The notes beneath the pieces were generated by a model. That model ran no database searches and was not told the DNA's origin. It was given only the letters and a program-made list of their open reading frames with translations. A stretch of DNA of 64,000 nucleotides, taken from Aeromicrobium fastidiosum (GTDB lineage: Bacteria; Actinomycetota; Actinomycetes; Propionibacteriales; Nocardioidaceae). Shown here in pieces: positions 41,466 through 49,974 of the stretch. Where the stretch lies: positions 186,001-250,000 of the forward strand of contig NZ_JAGIOG010000001.1 in NCBI RefSeq assembly GCF_017876595.1. Direction: 5' to 3'. The translations under genes and the position numbers were made by a program. Within the stretch, counting starts at the first letter, position 1. Each line of letters opens with the position of its first letter.

Positions 41466-42920
41466 ATGAGCGACGAGGGCATCGGCTACGCCGGCCAGGC
41501 GGCACCCTTCATCGACCCCCTGATGGACCAGTACGCCGACCAGTTCATGGCCAGCATCGAGGCCCTCCCGACCTACCGGTCGACGGTCGGCTGCGTCATC
41601 CCGGCCTACAACGAGGAGGACGCCATCGCGGGCGTGCTCGACTCGCTGCTCTCCCAGACCCTCCTGCCCGACGCGATCCACGTCATCGTCAACAACACGA
41701 CCGATGCAACGGTCGAGATCGCCAGCCACTACGCGGGGCTGCACACGCGTGGCGAGGGTCGCGACGAGCAGATGACCGAGATCTTCGTGCACGACATCGG
41801 CGAGAACCCCGACAAGAAGGTCGGTGCCCTCAACTACGGCTACACGCTGGTCGAGGGCATGGACTACCTGCTGGGCGTCGACGGCGACACGACCGCCGAT
41901 CCGCACGCGATCGAGTACCTCGTGCGCGAGATCCAGGACGACGAGCGCATCGGCGGCATCTCCGCGATCTACAGCATCGACGACAGCGGCCTCGACTCGC
42001 TGATGGGCAAGTTCCTGATCGCCGGGCAGCGCGCCCAGTTCGCGGCCTTCAACATGCAGAACCTCCTGCGCGGACGCAACATGGCGGTCCTCGGCGGCCA
42101 GTACTCGATCTTCTCGACCACGGCGCTGCGCGCGGTCGTCAAGCAGACCCACCAGCGGTACCCGTGGGTCCGCGACAGCGAGATCGAGGACTCGCTGCTG
42201 TCACTGGAGATCAAAAGCGCCGGCTACCTGACCAAGATCAGCGCCCACGCGCGCGCCAACGTCGGTGGCATGACGACGCTCCAGTCGCTCGACGCCCAGC
42301 AGGTCAAGTGGAACACCGGCGCGATCGACCTGATGTGGCCCGGCCAGCGAGGCGACACCAAGGGGCAGCCGCTGCACCCCAACCTGCGCCTGCGCTGGTT
42401 CGAGAACATCTCGATGGCCACGAACGGGTTCACCCGCCTGGTCTTCCTGTTCCTGCTCATCACCTCGCTGATGCTTCACGCCTTCGTGTTCGTGTGGCTG
42501 TGGATCGTCCCGACGATCATGGCGACCCTGCTGAACCTCCGCACGGCCCATGCGATGCAGAACGCCAACCGACGCGACTACCTGTTCGCCCTGCTGTTCT
42601 TCCCGGCCGAGCTCTACATGTGGGTGCGCCTGGGCCACTTCGCCCGGTCGTGGACCAAGTTCGCGAGCAGCTCGCAGACCGACAACTGGGCCCTGCAGGC
42701 CAAGGCCGAGAGCGGCGGAGGCGGCCTCGCGCACTTCTTCCCGATCGCCGTCGTCGCGGTCGTCGTGTCCGGCGCCGTGGCGATCTGGGCCCAGCTGCCG
42801 ACGTCGCTGCAGTCGGACGTGCTGGTGGGCGGCTGGACCGTCCTCGGCATCGTCACGGTCCTCCAGACCGCCTGGATGGCGCTCAAGCTGCTCAAGCGCC
42901 ACAAGGGCTTCCAGGCATGA
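41466..42920 (+). CDS. Membrane family-2 glycosyltransferase
   Basis: The 484-residue protein has a GT2 domain (about residues 40-290) with 'CVIPAYNEEDAIAGVLDSLL' (in part), the DxD-type 'GVDGDTTADPHA' (about 140), 'DSEIEDSLLSLEIKS' as the acceptor-site ED and 'QQVKWNTG' in place of the QxxRW motif of processive synthases. Five or so C-terminal membrane segments follow (about 320-470). This is the layout of cellulose/GlcNAc/hyaluronan-type synthases, but the QQVKW differs and no PilZ is present. It has a GAGGAG site before the ATG and is preceded by the 11-bp repeat array. Product unknown; neighbouring GH6 makes a beta-glucan plausible. Confidence 0.85.
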   Translation: MSDEGIGYAGQAAPFIDPLMDQYADQFMASIEALPTYRSTVGCVIPAYNEEDAIAGVLDSLLSQTLLPDAIHVIVNNTTDATVEIASHYAGLHTRGEGRDEQMTEIFVHDIGENPDKKVGALNYGYTLVEGMDYLLGVDGDTTADPHAIEYLVREIQDDERIGGISAIYSIDDSGLDSLMGKFLIAGQRAQFAAFNMQNLLRGRNMAVLGGQYSIFSTTALRAVVKQTHQRYPWVRDSEIEDSLLSLEIKSAGYLTKISAHARANVGGMTTLQSLDAQQVKWNTGAIDLMWPGQRGDTKGQPLHPNLRLRWFENISMATNGFTRLVFLFLLITSLMLHAFVFVWLWIVPTIMATLLNLRTAHAMQNANRRDYLFALLFFPAELYMWVRLGHFARSWTKFASSSQTDNWALQAKAESGGGGLAHFFPIAVVAVVVSGAVAIWAQLPTSLQSDVLVGGWTVLGIVTVLQTAWMALKLLKRHKGFQA

Positions 42921-42982
42921 CCCGTCGCCCGTCCCCCCTTCGTTCAGCACAGTCCCTCCCCCGCCGCCCTCAGGAGCATCCC

Positions 42983-43714
42983 GTGACCACGCCCCACCAC
43001 CACCGCGCCCTCCGCCGCCGCGTGGGCCAGGCCGCCATCGCCGTCGTCGCCGTCACGGCGCTGGGCGGCTGCAACCTCGGCACGTTCTCCGCGTCGTCCG
43101 ACGCGCCGGCCACCGCGGCCACGCCCACCCCGACCCCCACGCCGACGTTCGACTCGCAGTTCACCAAGGACGGGACGTTCCAGTCTCACGTCGACATCGA
43201 CGGCGTCGACTTCGTCTACACGCTCTACCCGACCAAGTCGACGCCCCGCACCAACGAGTGGTTCCCGAAGGGCAACAAGTTCTTCTCGTTCACGTTCCAG
43301 GCCTACGACCTCGATCGTGAGCTGCGCGACCCGTTCAAGACCAAGCGCAAGGTCTACCTCGACCGCATCGAGGTCGAGTCGGCGACGACCACCCCGACGG
43401 GCACCGTCGAGCGTCCGTACGCGCTGGATGCCCGGGCCCAGGACATCACGTTCGACCCCGAGGCCGTCACGTCGAAGTACGGCATGCTCATCACCTCGCC
43501 GAAGGGTGCCTTCGAGCTGCGCAACCAGCCGATCGGCGACCTCGCTACCGACACCACCGGCCTGACGCTGACCTTCCGGGCCACGGTGCGCATCCAGCGC
43601 TCGGCGGGCTCGAAGTCGTTCATCCGCGAGACGATCCGCCAGGAGGTGCCGATCGCGATCTTCGCCTCCGACACCCCGACGCAGGTCGCCGAGATCCCCG
43701 TCGACGCGAACTGA
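42983..43714 (+). CDS. Lipoprotein of unknown function
   Basis: The 243-residue protein has an N-terminal signal with lipobox ALGGC (Cys about residue 30), a Thr/Pro-rich linker and a beta-rich domain ('HVDIDGVDFVYTLYPTKS', 'KFFSFTFQAYDLDRELRDPF', 'FRATVRIQRS'). No motif is recognised. The GTG at 42983 has AGGAG ten bases upstream; an upstream ATG would lack it. It follows the GT2 gene by 62 bases and is probably cotranscribed, so it may assist exopolysaccharide assembly at the cell surface, which is inference. Confidence 0.7.
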   Translation: MTTPHHHRALRRRVGQAAIAVVAVTALGGCNLGTFSASSDAPATAATPTPTPTPTFDSQFTKDGTFQSHVDIDGVDFVYTLYPTKSTPRTNEWFPKGNKFFSFTFQAYDLDRELRDPFKTKRKVYLDRIEVESATTTPTGTVERPYALDARAQDITFDPEAVTSKYGMLITSPKGAFELRNQPIGDLATDTTGLTLTFRATVRIQRSAGSKSFIRETIRQEVPIAIFASDTPTQVAEIPVDAN

Positions 43715-43720
43715 CCTCGC

Positions 43721-43772
43721 CCTGCACGACGAAGCGCCCCGGCCCATGGGCCGGGGCGCTTCGTCGTGCAGG
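43721..43772. terminator. Perfect 52-bp palindrome between convergent genes
   Basis: Bases 43721-43746 are the exact reverse complement of 43747-43772; with a CATG loop the stem is 24 bp. It lies between the convergent lipoprotein and response regulator genes, so it should act as a bidirectional terminator. Confidence 0.85.
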
Positions 43773-43795
43773 CTGCAGGTGTCGCCGTGCGTGCG

Positions 43796-44845
43796 TCAGG
43801 CGGAGTCGCGGTCGGACGCCAGTCGGTAGCCGACGCCGCGCACCGTCTCGATGAAGCGGGGTGTCGCCGACGAGTCGCCGATCTTGCGGCGCAGGTTGGC
43901 CATGTGGACCTCGACGGCGCGCTTGTCGGCGTCGTTGACGTAGTAGGTCGTCACGTAGCTCTCTCCGCGCAGGGCCAGCACGAGGTCTGCCTTGCTGCGC
44001 ACCCGGCGGCCCGAGTTCATGAGCGTGGCGAGGAGGTCGAACTCGCTACGGGTCAGCTCGACCCCGCGTCCGTCGACCTGGGTGAGCCTGGTCTGGGTGT
44101 TGAGCTGCAGCCCTCGGTGCTCGAGCCAGCCGTCGGCGGTCGCTGCCGGCGCCGCCGGTGCGGCCGGCGCGGCCGGCGCGGCCTCGGCAGCCGGAGCCGG
44201 TGCCGGCTCATGGACCGGCTGCCGGTACGCGGGCGCGGGCGGTGCCGCAGCGACGGGAGCGGGCGCGACGGGCGGCGCCGCCGGTGCCGGGGCGTGGTGG
44301 ACCGTGACCGGCGCGGGCTGCGCCACCGGCTGGGGTGCGACCGGCTGCTGAGGCGCGACGGGCTGGACCGGCGGGGTCGGCTGGGGCGGGATCGGCTGCG
44401 GTGCAGGCACGGTCTGGACCTGCGCGTCGACGGGTGCCGCAGCGGCTCCGGCGACCCCTGTGCGCTCGCGCGGACGGCGCAGCAGCGTCTCAATGCGCGC
44501 CCGCAGCTCGCGGGGCCGGAAGGGCTTCAGCAGGTAGTCGTCGGCACCGGAGTCGAGCCCCTGCACGATGTCGATCTCGTCGGCCAGGGCCGTGAGCATG
44601 ATGATGTAGGTGCCGCTGAACTCGCGGATGCGCTTGGCAGCGGCGAAGCCGTCCATGCCGGGCATCGAGACGTCGAGCGTGGTCAGCACCGGGTCGTGGG
44701 TGCGAACGGCCTCGATGCCGTCGGCACCATTGGTCGTCAGGATCGTCTGGAACCCGCTCTGCGTCAGCACCGTCTTCAACAGGTTGCGGACGTCGGCGTC
44801 ATCCTCGATGATCACCGCGAGCTTGTCTTCGACTCCTTCAGGCAT
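43796..44845 (-). CDS. OmpR-family response regulator with long Pro/Ala linker
   Basis: The 349-residue protein has an N-terminal receiver domain with acidic 'EDD' (residues 14-16), phospho-acceptor Asp58 in 'TLDVSMPGMDG' and Lys107 in 'LLKPF', and a C-terminal winged helix ('LTRSEFDLLATLMNSGRRVRSKADLVLAL' in part, 'NLRRKIGD', 'RFIETVRGVGYRL'). The two are joined by about 112 residues (129-240) almost entirely of Pro, Ala, Val and Gln, far longer than the usual linker of under 20. It starts from a TAGGAT hexamer (44853-44858) seven bases before the ATG. Kinase partner is probably the 38506 gene; the 11-bp repeat array is a likely target. Confidence 0.92.
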   Translation of the reverse strand: MPEGVEDKLAVIIEDDADVRNLLKTVLTQSGFQTILTTNGADGIEAVRTHDPVLTTLDVSMPGMDGFAAAKRIREFSGTYIIMLTALADEIDIVQGLDSGADDYLLKPFRPRELRARIETLLRRPRERTGVAGAAAAPVDAQVQTVPAPQPIPPQPTPPVQPVAPQQPVAPQPVAQPAPVTVHHAPAPAAPPVAPAPVAAAPPAPAYRQPVHEPAPAPAAEAAPAAPAAPAAPAATADGWLEHRGLQLNTQTRLTQVDGRGVELTRSEFDLLATLMNSGRRVRSKADLVLALRGESYVTTYYVNDADKRAVEVHMANLRRKIGDSSATPRFIETVRGVGYRLASDRDSA

Positions 44846-44868
44846 GATCTCGATCCTAGTGGCGGCCG

Positions 44869-44893
44869 GGGTCGGGCGCGGTCAGCCCGACCC
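44869..44893 (-). terminator. Hairpin after the GH6 gene
   Basis: A 9-bp perfect stem (44869-44877, GGGTCGGGC, with 44885-44893) with a seven-base loop lies directly after the GH6 stop codon, before the promoter hexamer of the response regulator gene. Confidence 0.6.
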
Positions 44894-44914
44894 ACCGTGT
44901 CGATGACATTGGTC

Positions 44915-45880
44915 TCACCAGCCGGCCGTACGGGCCAGCTGCAGCGCCCGTTCGGTCCAGAACTGGCCCGCCGGTGGGCCCCCGCCGCACGTCCCGTCGC
45001 TCTCGCCCGGCGGCTTGATCCACAGGTAGGCGTCGAGGTGACCGTCGTCGGCCACGGCAGGCTCACGCCCCAGGGCACGCCCCTCGGGGTTGCACCACTC
45101 ACCGTTCGAGCCGGCACCGTTGCGGCTCGTGTCGGTGACGTAGTGCGCGCCGCCGAGCGCCTTGCTGATGGCCTCGGCGTACGTCCGCTCGTCGGCGGCC
45201 GACTCGTAGCCCGACACGTTGGTCGAGAAGCCGCGGGCTCGGTCGACCCCGGCGTCGGTCAGCATCGTGGCCATGGCGCGAGGATCGGTCCAGCTCGCGT
45301 GGCCCGCGTCGACATAGACCGTGACGTCCCGGTCGTCGAGCTGGTCGACCGCACCACGCAACAACGTGGTGCGCTGCTGGCCCTGCCCGCACTCCGCGGC
45401 CGTCGCGAGGGCGTCGGGCTCCAGGATCGCCACGGCGTGCTTGCCGGCCGTCGCTGCGATGGCCCCGACCCACTGCGCGTACTGGTCGGCGGGCAGACCA
45501 CCGCTGCTCTGGCCGCCACTGCAGTCGCGGTCGGTGATGCCGTAGATCACGAACACCGGCGTGCGACCCGCGAGGTCAGCGGCCATCGCGACCTTGGTGA
45601 CGACAGCACCGACCCGGTCGACGGGGTACGCCTCCGGCGTCAGCCAGAAGCCCTGCGGGACCTCGGCGAGCCGGCTCAGGATGCGCTGGTCGTCGCCCGA
45701 GGCCGCCTGTGCGGCACCCGCGGCGGCAGTGTCGGGCGACGTGTAGAGGGGCTGGTCGGCGAAGGGATTGGACGACCCGCCCACGCCCAGCAACCGGGCG
45801 CCGGCGAAGACGACGACGAACAGCACGACGGGGATCGCCAGAAGGACGGGCATCGACGGGCCCCGACGTGTACCGGACAT
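44915..45880 (-). CDS. Glycoside hydrolase family 6 (endoglucanase/cellobiohydrolase-like)
   Basis: The 321-residue protein has an N-terminal membrane anchor or uncleaved signal (about residues 10-32), a short linker and a GH6 catalytic domain. Characteristic elements are 'IYGITDRDCSGGQSSGG' (catalytic-acid region with Asp), 'AILEPDALA', 'YVDAGHASW' and 'GFSTNVSGYES', and late 'WCNPEGRALG' and 'LDAYLWIKPPGESDGTC' (in part). GH6 enzymes cut beta-1,4-glucan. ATG 45880 is used; a GTG at 45892 is an alternative. Streptomyces beta-glucan synthase loci also carry a GH6 gene, so it may trim or release polymer made by the nearby GT2. Confidence 0.88.
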   Translation of the reverse strand: MSGTRRGPSMPVLLAIPVVLFVVVFAGARLLGVGGSSNPFADQPLYTSPDTAAAGAAQAASGDDQRILSRLAEVPQGFWLTPEAYPVDRVGAVVTKVAMAADLAGRTPVFVIYGITDRDCSGGQSSGGLPADQYAQWVGAIAATAGKHAVAILEPDALATAAECGQGQQRTTLLRGAVDQLDDRDVTVYVDAGHASWTDPRAMATMLTDAGVDRARGFSTNVSGYESAADERTYAEAISKALGGAHYVTDTSRNGAGSNGEWCNPEGRALGREPAVADDGHLDAYLWIKPPGESDGTCGGGPPAGQFWTERALQLARTAGW

Positions 45881-46062
45881 GCTGCTCAGCACCCTTTCGT
45901 CGCCTGCAGCACCGCCGTGGGCCGCTGTTCACTCAACCCTCTGAGGATACCGGCCGGTGCGGTCAGGGGCCGGGCGGGACGGTCGGCACTGACCCCTGCG
46001 CGGGGCTAAAGTGGCTCGGTGTCGAGATCGCGCGGCACGCGTACCGGATGGAGATCTCCCAC

Positions 46063-47331
46063 ATGCCCACTCGACGTCGCACCGTCGTCGCCGCGCTGCT
46101 GTCGGCCCTGCTCGCATCGGGGGCGCTGGTCGGCCTGTCGGCACCCGCCGAGGCCGCCGGCACCCAGATCTTCGGCCGCGTGACCGACGGCTCGACCGGC
46201 AAGCCGATCCGGACCGTCAAGGTGCTGCTGTTCGGACAGGGCTGGAACTACCTGACCCGGGTCAAGGTCAGGTCCAACGGCGTCTACCAGATCACGGCAC
46301 CCGGCCCGGGCAGCTACCACCTGCAGTTCGTCGACGGACGCCCCGCCTACAACACCAAGGCCTATGCCGCGCGGCTCGACGTGCGGGTGCGCGTGGGGGC
46401 CACTCCGGTGCAGAAGAACGTCCGTCTCAAGCGCGGCGGGGCCATCGGCGGCGTCGTCAAGGTCAAGGGCAAGCGGGCCGCCAGCGCCCACATCCGTGCC
46501 ATCAGCAGGGGCGGCCAGGTCATCGAGGTCGACGCCAACAAGCGCGGCGAGTACGCCCTCGGCGGCTTGGCCAAGGACGACTACCGGGTCTTCGCCTACG
46601 ACGTCAAGAACCGCCGCGTCGGCACGAGCAAGCTGATCCGCAAGGTCAAGCTGCGCACGTTCCGGCAGGCGTCGTTCAACCTGAACACCAAGCCGGGCCT
46701 CATCCGCGGGTTCCTGACGATCGGCGGCGCACGCGCCCGCGGCATCGTGTACGTCACGGCCGTCAACAAGAAGACCGGCGAGTTCTGGGTGCAGAAGGTC
46801 TCGGCCGGCAACATCTCGCTGCGCGGCCTGACGCCCGGGCCCTACCGGCTGCAGGTGCCCGACACCAACGGCTACCTCGGCGGCTCGTTCAACATCGGCA
46901 ACGTGCGTGCGGGCGGCAAGCGCAACGCCACGATCAACCTCGCCACTCGCGGCGGGACGGTCTCGGGAGTCGCTCTCGACGCCGAGACCAGCCGGGGCAT
47001 CCCCAACATCAGCGTGCGACTCACCGACGCCAAGGGACAGGTGCAGGCCGAGATGCCGACCAACCAGGACGGCACGTTCCGCATCGGCGGCACGATCCGC
47101 CCGCAGAACGGCATGACGCTGACGGTGTTCGCGTACAGCACGATCCAGGGCCGTACGTACGTCCCTGACAGTCGCACCGTCAACATCGCCAACGACAGCG
47201 ACCAGTACGTCGAGGTGAGGCTCGGCAACACCGATCCTCCGAAGCCGGCACCCAGCACGTCGACGCCCGCGCCGAGCACATCGACGCCTACGCCAGCACC
47301 CACGACGTCGACCCCGACACCGATCGCCTAG
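46063..47331 (+). CDS. Secreted carboxypeptidase-regulatory-like repeat protein
   Basis: The 422-residue protein has a signal peptide (about residues 1-32, ending APAEAAG), then four or so beta-sandwich CarboxypepD_reg/Cna_B-like repeats starting 'IFGRVTDGSTGKPIRTVKV' (in part), with later 'IGGVVKVKGKRAASAHI', 'IRGFLTIGGARARGIV' and 'VSGVALDAETSRGIPNISV' (in part), and ends with a 40-residue Pro/Ser/Thr-rich tail. It could be a cell-surface adhesin or scaffold. There is no sortase motif. It is very basic in the repeats. An in-frame ATG at 46048 is an alternative. Function is unknown. Confidence 0.75.
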   Translation: MPTRRRTVVAALLSALLASGALVGLSAPAEAAGTQIFGRVTDGSTGKPIRTVKVLLFGQGWNYLTRVKVRSNGVYQITAPGPGSYHLQFVDGRPAYNTKAYAARLDVRVRVGATPVQKNVRLKRGGAIGGVVKVKGKRAASAHIRAISRGGQVIEVDANKRGEYALGGLAKDDYRVFAYDVKNRRVGTSKLIRKVKLRTFRQASFNLNTKPGLIRGFLTIGGARARGIVYVTAVNKKTGEFWVQKVSAGNISLRGLTPGPYRLQVPDTNGYLGGSFNIGNVRAGGKRNATINLATRGGTVSGVALDAETSRGIPNISVRLTDAKGQVQAEMPTNQDGTFRIGGTIRPQNGMTLTVFAYSTIQGRTYVPDSRTVNIANDSDQYVEVRLGNTDPPKPAPSTSTPAPSTSTPTPAPTTSTPTPIA

Positions 47332-47359
47332 GGCTTCAGGGCGCGGAGCGCCCTGAGCC
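47332..47359. terminator. Hairpin between convergent secreted-protein and prs genes
   Basis: Arms 47332-47344 and 47348-47359 (GGCTTCAGGGCGC with GCGCCCTGAGCC, one T bulge) form a strong stem directly next to both stop codons. It can terminate both genes. Confidence 0.75.
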
Positions 47360-48337
47360 TCAGGACTTGAACAGGCTGGTGACGGAGCCCTCTTCGAAGA
47401 CCGCGGCGGTGGCCTGGGCCAGCAGCGGGGCGATCGACAGCACCGTGAGCTTGTCGAAGCGCTTGTCGTCGGCGATCGGCAGCGTGTTGGTCACGATGAC
47501 CTCGCAGGCCGTCGAGTTCTTGAGCCGGTCGACCGCCGGACCGGAGAACACCGCGTGGGTCGCCGCGATGACGACGTCCTCGGCCCCGTCGGCCATGAGC
47601 GCCTCCGCAGCCTGCACGATCGTGCCGCCGGTGTCGATGAGGTCGTCGACCAGGATGCACACGCGCCCCTCGACATCGCCGACGACGCGATTGGCCTTCG
47701 ACTCGTTGGGACGGCGCGGGTCGCGGGTCTTGTGGATGAACGCCAGCGGCGCGCCCCCCAGGGCAGCGGCCCACTGCTCGGCGACCTTGATGCGTCCGGC
47801 GTCGGGCGAGACGACCGCGAGGTCCTTCTTGCCGTAATGCTTCTTGACGTGGCGGGTCAGGATCGGCATCGCCAGCAGGTGGTCGACCGGCCCGTCGAAG
47901 AAGCCCTGGATCTGGGCGGTGTGCAGGTCGACCGTCATGAGGCGGTCGGCACCGGCGGTGAGGAACAGGTCGGCCATCAGGCGGGCCGAGATGGGCTCGC
48001 GGCCGAGGTGCTTCTTGTCCTGGCGGGCATAGCCGTAGAACGGCAGGATGACCGTGATGCGCTTGGCGGACGCCCGCTTGAGCGCGTCGACCATGATGAG
48101 CTGCTCCATGATCGCCTCGTTGATCGGCGCGGCGTGGCTCTGCAGCACGAAGGCGTCGCAGCCTCGTACCGACTCGTCGAACCGCACGTAGATCTCGCCG
48201 TTCGCGAAGTCGTACGCCGTCGTCGGCACGACCTCGATCTGGAGGAGGTCGGCGACCTCCTGCGCGAGCGTGGGGTGCGCACGCCCCGAGAACAGCAGCA
48301 TGTTGCGGGTCGGGGTCCGCTTGGACAGGCTACTCAC
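47360..48337 (-). CDS. prs: Ribose-phosphate pyrophosphokinase
   Basis: Prs makes PRPP from ribose 5-phosphate and ATP for nucleotide, His and Trp synthesis. The 325-residue protein has 'MLLFSGRAHPTLAQEVADLL', 'QSHAAPINEAIMEQLIMVDALKRASAKRITVILPFYGYARQDKK' (in part), the PRPP loop 'VSPDAGRIKVAEQWA' and 'CILVDDLIDTGGTI'. GTG at 48337 is used because AGGAGG is correctly placed. It overlaps the glmU stop by eight bases, giving translational coupling, as in M. tuberculosis (glmU-prsA). Confidence 0.95.
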   Translation of the reverse strand: MSSLSKRTPTRNMLLFSGRAHPTLAQEVADLLQIEVVPTTAYDFANGEIYVRFDESVRGCDAFVLQSHAAPINEAIMEQLIMVDALKRASAKRITVILPFYGYARQDKKHLGREPISARLMADLFLTAGADRLMTVDLHTAQIQGFFDGPVDHLLAMPILTRHVKKHYGKKDLAVVSPDAGRIKVAEQWAAALGGAPLAFIHKTRDPRRPNESKANRVVGDVEGRVCILVDDLIDTGGTIVQAAEALMADGAEDVVIAATHAVFSGPAVDRLKNSTACEVIVTNTLPIADDKRFDKLTVLSIAPLLAQATAAVFEEGSVTSLFKS

Positions 48338-49793
48338 CGGGTGCCTCCTGAAGGGGTTCTGCCTCGGCCTCGCCGGCGGCCAGGTCTGACGGGGTGCCCG
48401 GACGCTTCGCCGAGACCCACCCCTCAATGTTCCTCTGTGCCCCCGCGCTGACTGCCAGCGCCCCCGGTGGGACGTCCTCGCGGATCGTCGCGCCGGCACC
48501 CGTGAACGCGCCGTCGCCCACCGTCACCGGCGCGACGAAGGTGTTGTTGGAGCTGGTCTTGGCGTGCCGGCCGATCGTCGACCGGTTCTTGTGGACGCCG
48601 TCGTAGTTGGCGAAGATCGTGCCGGCACCGATGTTGGCCCCCTCGCCGATGTCGGCGTCGCCGACGTACGACAGGTGCGGCACCTTGGCACCCGCTCCGA
48701 TGGTCGAGTTCTTGACCTCGACGAACGTGCCGATCTTGCCGCCCTCGCCGAGCTCGGCACCGGGCCGCAGGTAGGCGAACGGGCCGACGGACGCCTCTGC
48801 CCCGATGACCGCGTCGGACCCGTGCGTGCGGACGACCGTGGCACCGGCCCCCACCTCGACGTTGCGCAGCGTCGTGTCGGGTCCGATGGTCGCTCCGGTG
48901 GCCACGTCGGTGGCACCGAGCAGCTGGGTTCCGGGCAGGATCGTGACGTCGGGAGCCAGGGTCACGGCGGAGTCGATCCACGTCGTGGCGGGGTCGACGA
49001 TCGTGACTCCCTCGGCCATCCAGCGGCCGGTGATGCGCCGGTTGAGCTCGCGGCCGAGGCGGGACAGCTGCGCCCGGTCGTTGACGCCCTCGGTCTGCCA
49101 GACGTCCTCGAGCACGTGCGCGCCGACCGGGCGTCCCTCGGCGACGGCCTTGCCCACGATGTCGGTGAGGTAGAGCTCGCCCTGGGAGTTGTCAGACTCG
49201 AGACGGGCGACCGCGTGGGCGAGGAACTCACCGTCGACGACGAGGATGCCGCTGTTGATCTCGCGGATCGCGCGCTCGTCCGCCGAGGCGTCGGCGTGCT
49301 CGCGGATGGCCGTGACGGCCCCGTCGGGGTCACGCACGATGCGGCCGTAGCCCGTGGGGTCGTCGACCTCGGCCGACAGGATCGTGACGATGCGCCCGGC
49401 CGCGCGATGGTCGACCAGCAGCTCAGCGAGGGTCTGCGACGTCAGCAGCGGCACGTCGCCGTAGGTGATGACGACGGTCGCTGCGGGCTGCGCGTCGAGT
49501 GCCTGGAGCGCCACGTGAACCGCGTGCCCCGTGCCGTTCTGCTGCTCCTGGACGGCCTGCACGATCGCGGGGTCGTGGGCAGCGATCGCGGCGGACACCT
49601 GCTCACGGTCGTGTCCGACGACCGCCACAGTGGTGCGGACGCCCGCGCCGGCGACGGCGACCAAGGCGTGCTCGATCATGCTGCGGCCCGCGATCTCGTG
49701 CAGCACCTTCGCGCGGCTCGACTTCATGCGGGTGCCGGCACCCGCGGCCAGGACGATCGCGATGATGCCGGTGTCGTTCGAGCTCGTGGTCAC
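48330..49793 (-). CDS. glmU: Bifunctional UDP-GlcNAc pyrophosphorylase/glucosamine-1-P acetyltransferase GlmU
   Basis: GlmU makes UDP-GlcNAc, precursor of peptidoglycan. The 487-residue protein starts with the uridyltransferase domain ('VLAAGAGTRMKSSRAKVLHEIAG' in part, 'QNGTGHAV', 'GDVPLL', 'EINSGIL') followed by a left-handed beta-helix with hexapeptide repeats and 'NANYDG'-type 'IFANYDGVHKNRSTIGRHAKTSSNN' (in part, catalytic Lys region). The GTG at 49793 has AAGGAG five bases upstream. The C-terminal Ala/Glu tail is typical of actinobacteria. Confidence 0.95.
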   Translation of the reverse strand: MTTSSNDTGIIAIVLAAGAGTRMKSSRAKVLHEIAGRSMIEHALVAVAGAGVRTTVAVVGHDREQVSAAIAAHDPAIVQAVQEQQNGTGHAVHVALQALDAQPAATVVITYGDVPLLTSQTLAELLVDHRAAGRIVTILSAEVDDPTGYGRIVRDPDGAVTAIREHADASADERAIREINSGILVVDGEFLAHAVARLESDNSQGELYLTDIVGKAVAEGRPVGAHVLEDVWQTEGVNDRAQLSRLGRELNRRITGRWMAEGVTIVDPATTWIDSAVTLAPDVTILPGTQLLGATDVATGATIGPDTTLRNVEVGAGATVVRTHGSDAVIGAEASVGPFAYLRPGAELGEGGKIGTFVEVKNSTIGAGAKVPHLSYVGDADIGEGANIGAGTIFANYDGVHKNRSTIGRHAKTSSNNTFVAPVTVGDGAFTGAGATIREDVPPGALAVSAGAQRNIEGWVSAKRPGTPSDLAAGEAEAEPLQEAPGE

Positions 49794-49837
49794 AGGACTC
49801 CTTCGTGGGCGGAGCACGGTCGGGCGTGCAGAGCTGC

Positions 49838-49919
49838 TGGCTCCCCGGGTAGGAGTCGAACCTACGTCGCTTGTCCGCATTCAAAGTGCGGCGGGCCCTG
49901 CCGGCAGACCAACCGGGGA
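49838..49919 (-). tRNA. tRNA-Gln(UUG)
   Basis: Acceptor TCCCCGG/CCGGGGA, discriminator G and encoded CCA (49838-49840). Anticodon arm CCGCA-CTTTGAA-TGCGG gives anticodon UUG; the T-arm is GTAGG-TTCGACT-CCTAC. The variable loop (ACAAGCGAC) is nine bases, longer than the usual four to five. It lies directly upstream of glmU on the same strand, as in mycobacteria. Confidence 0.85.
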
Positions 49920-49974
49920 ACGTCGATCCCGCGTCGGCGGACCGACCCGGGACAACCCGGTCAGCGTACCGGAG

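Noticed and set aside
40250..43714. Complete bacterial cellulose synthase (bcs) operon
   Set aside because: No PilZ domain, BcsB or BcsC-type gene is present and the GT2 has QQVKW instead of QxxRW, so only a general glycan role is supported.
47235..47330. Short tandem repeats near the end of the secreted protein gene
   Set aside because: They encode the Pro/Ser/Thr-rich tail and are ordinary low-complexity coding sequence, not a CRISPR or VNTR of note.
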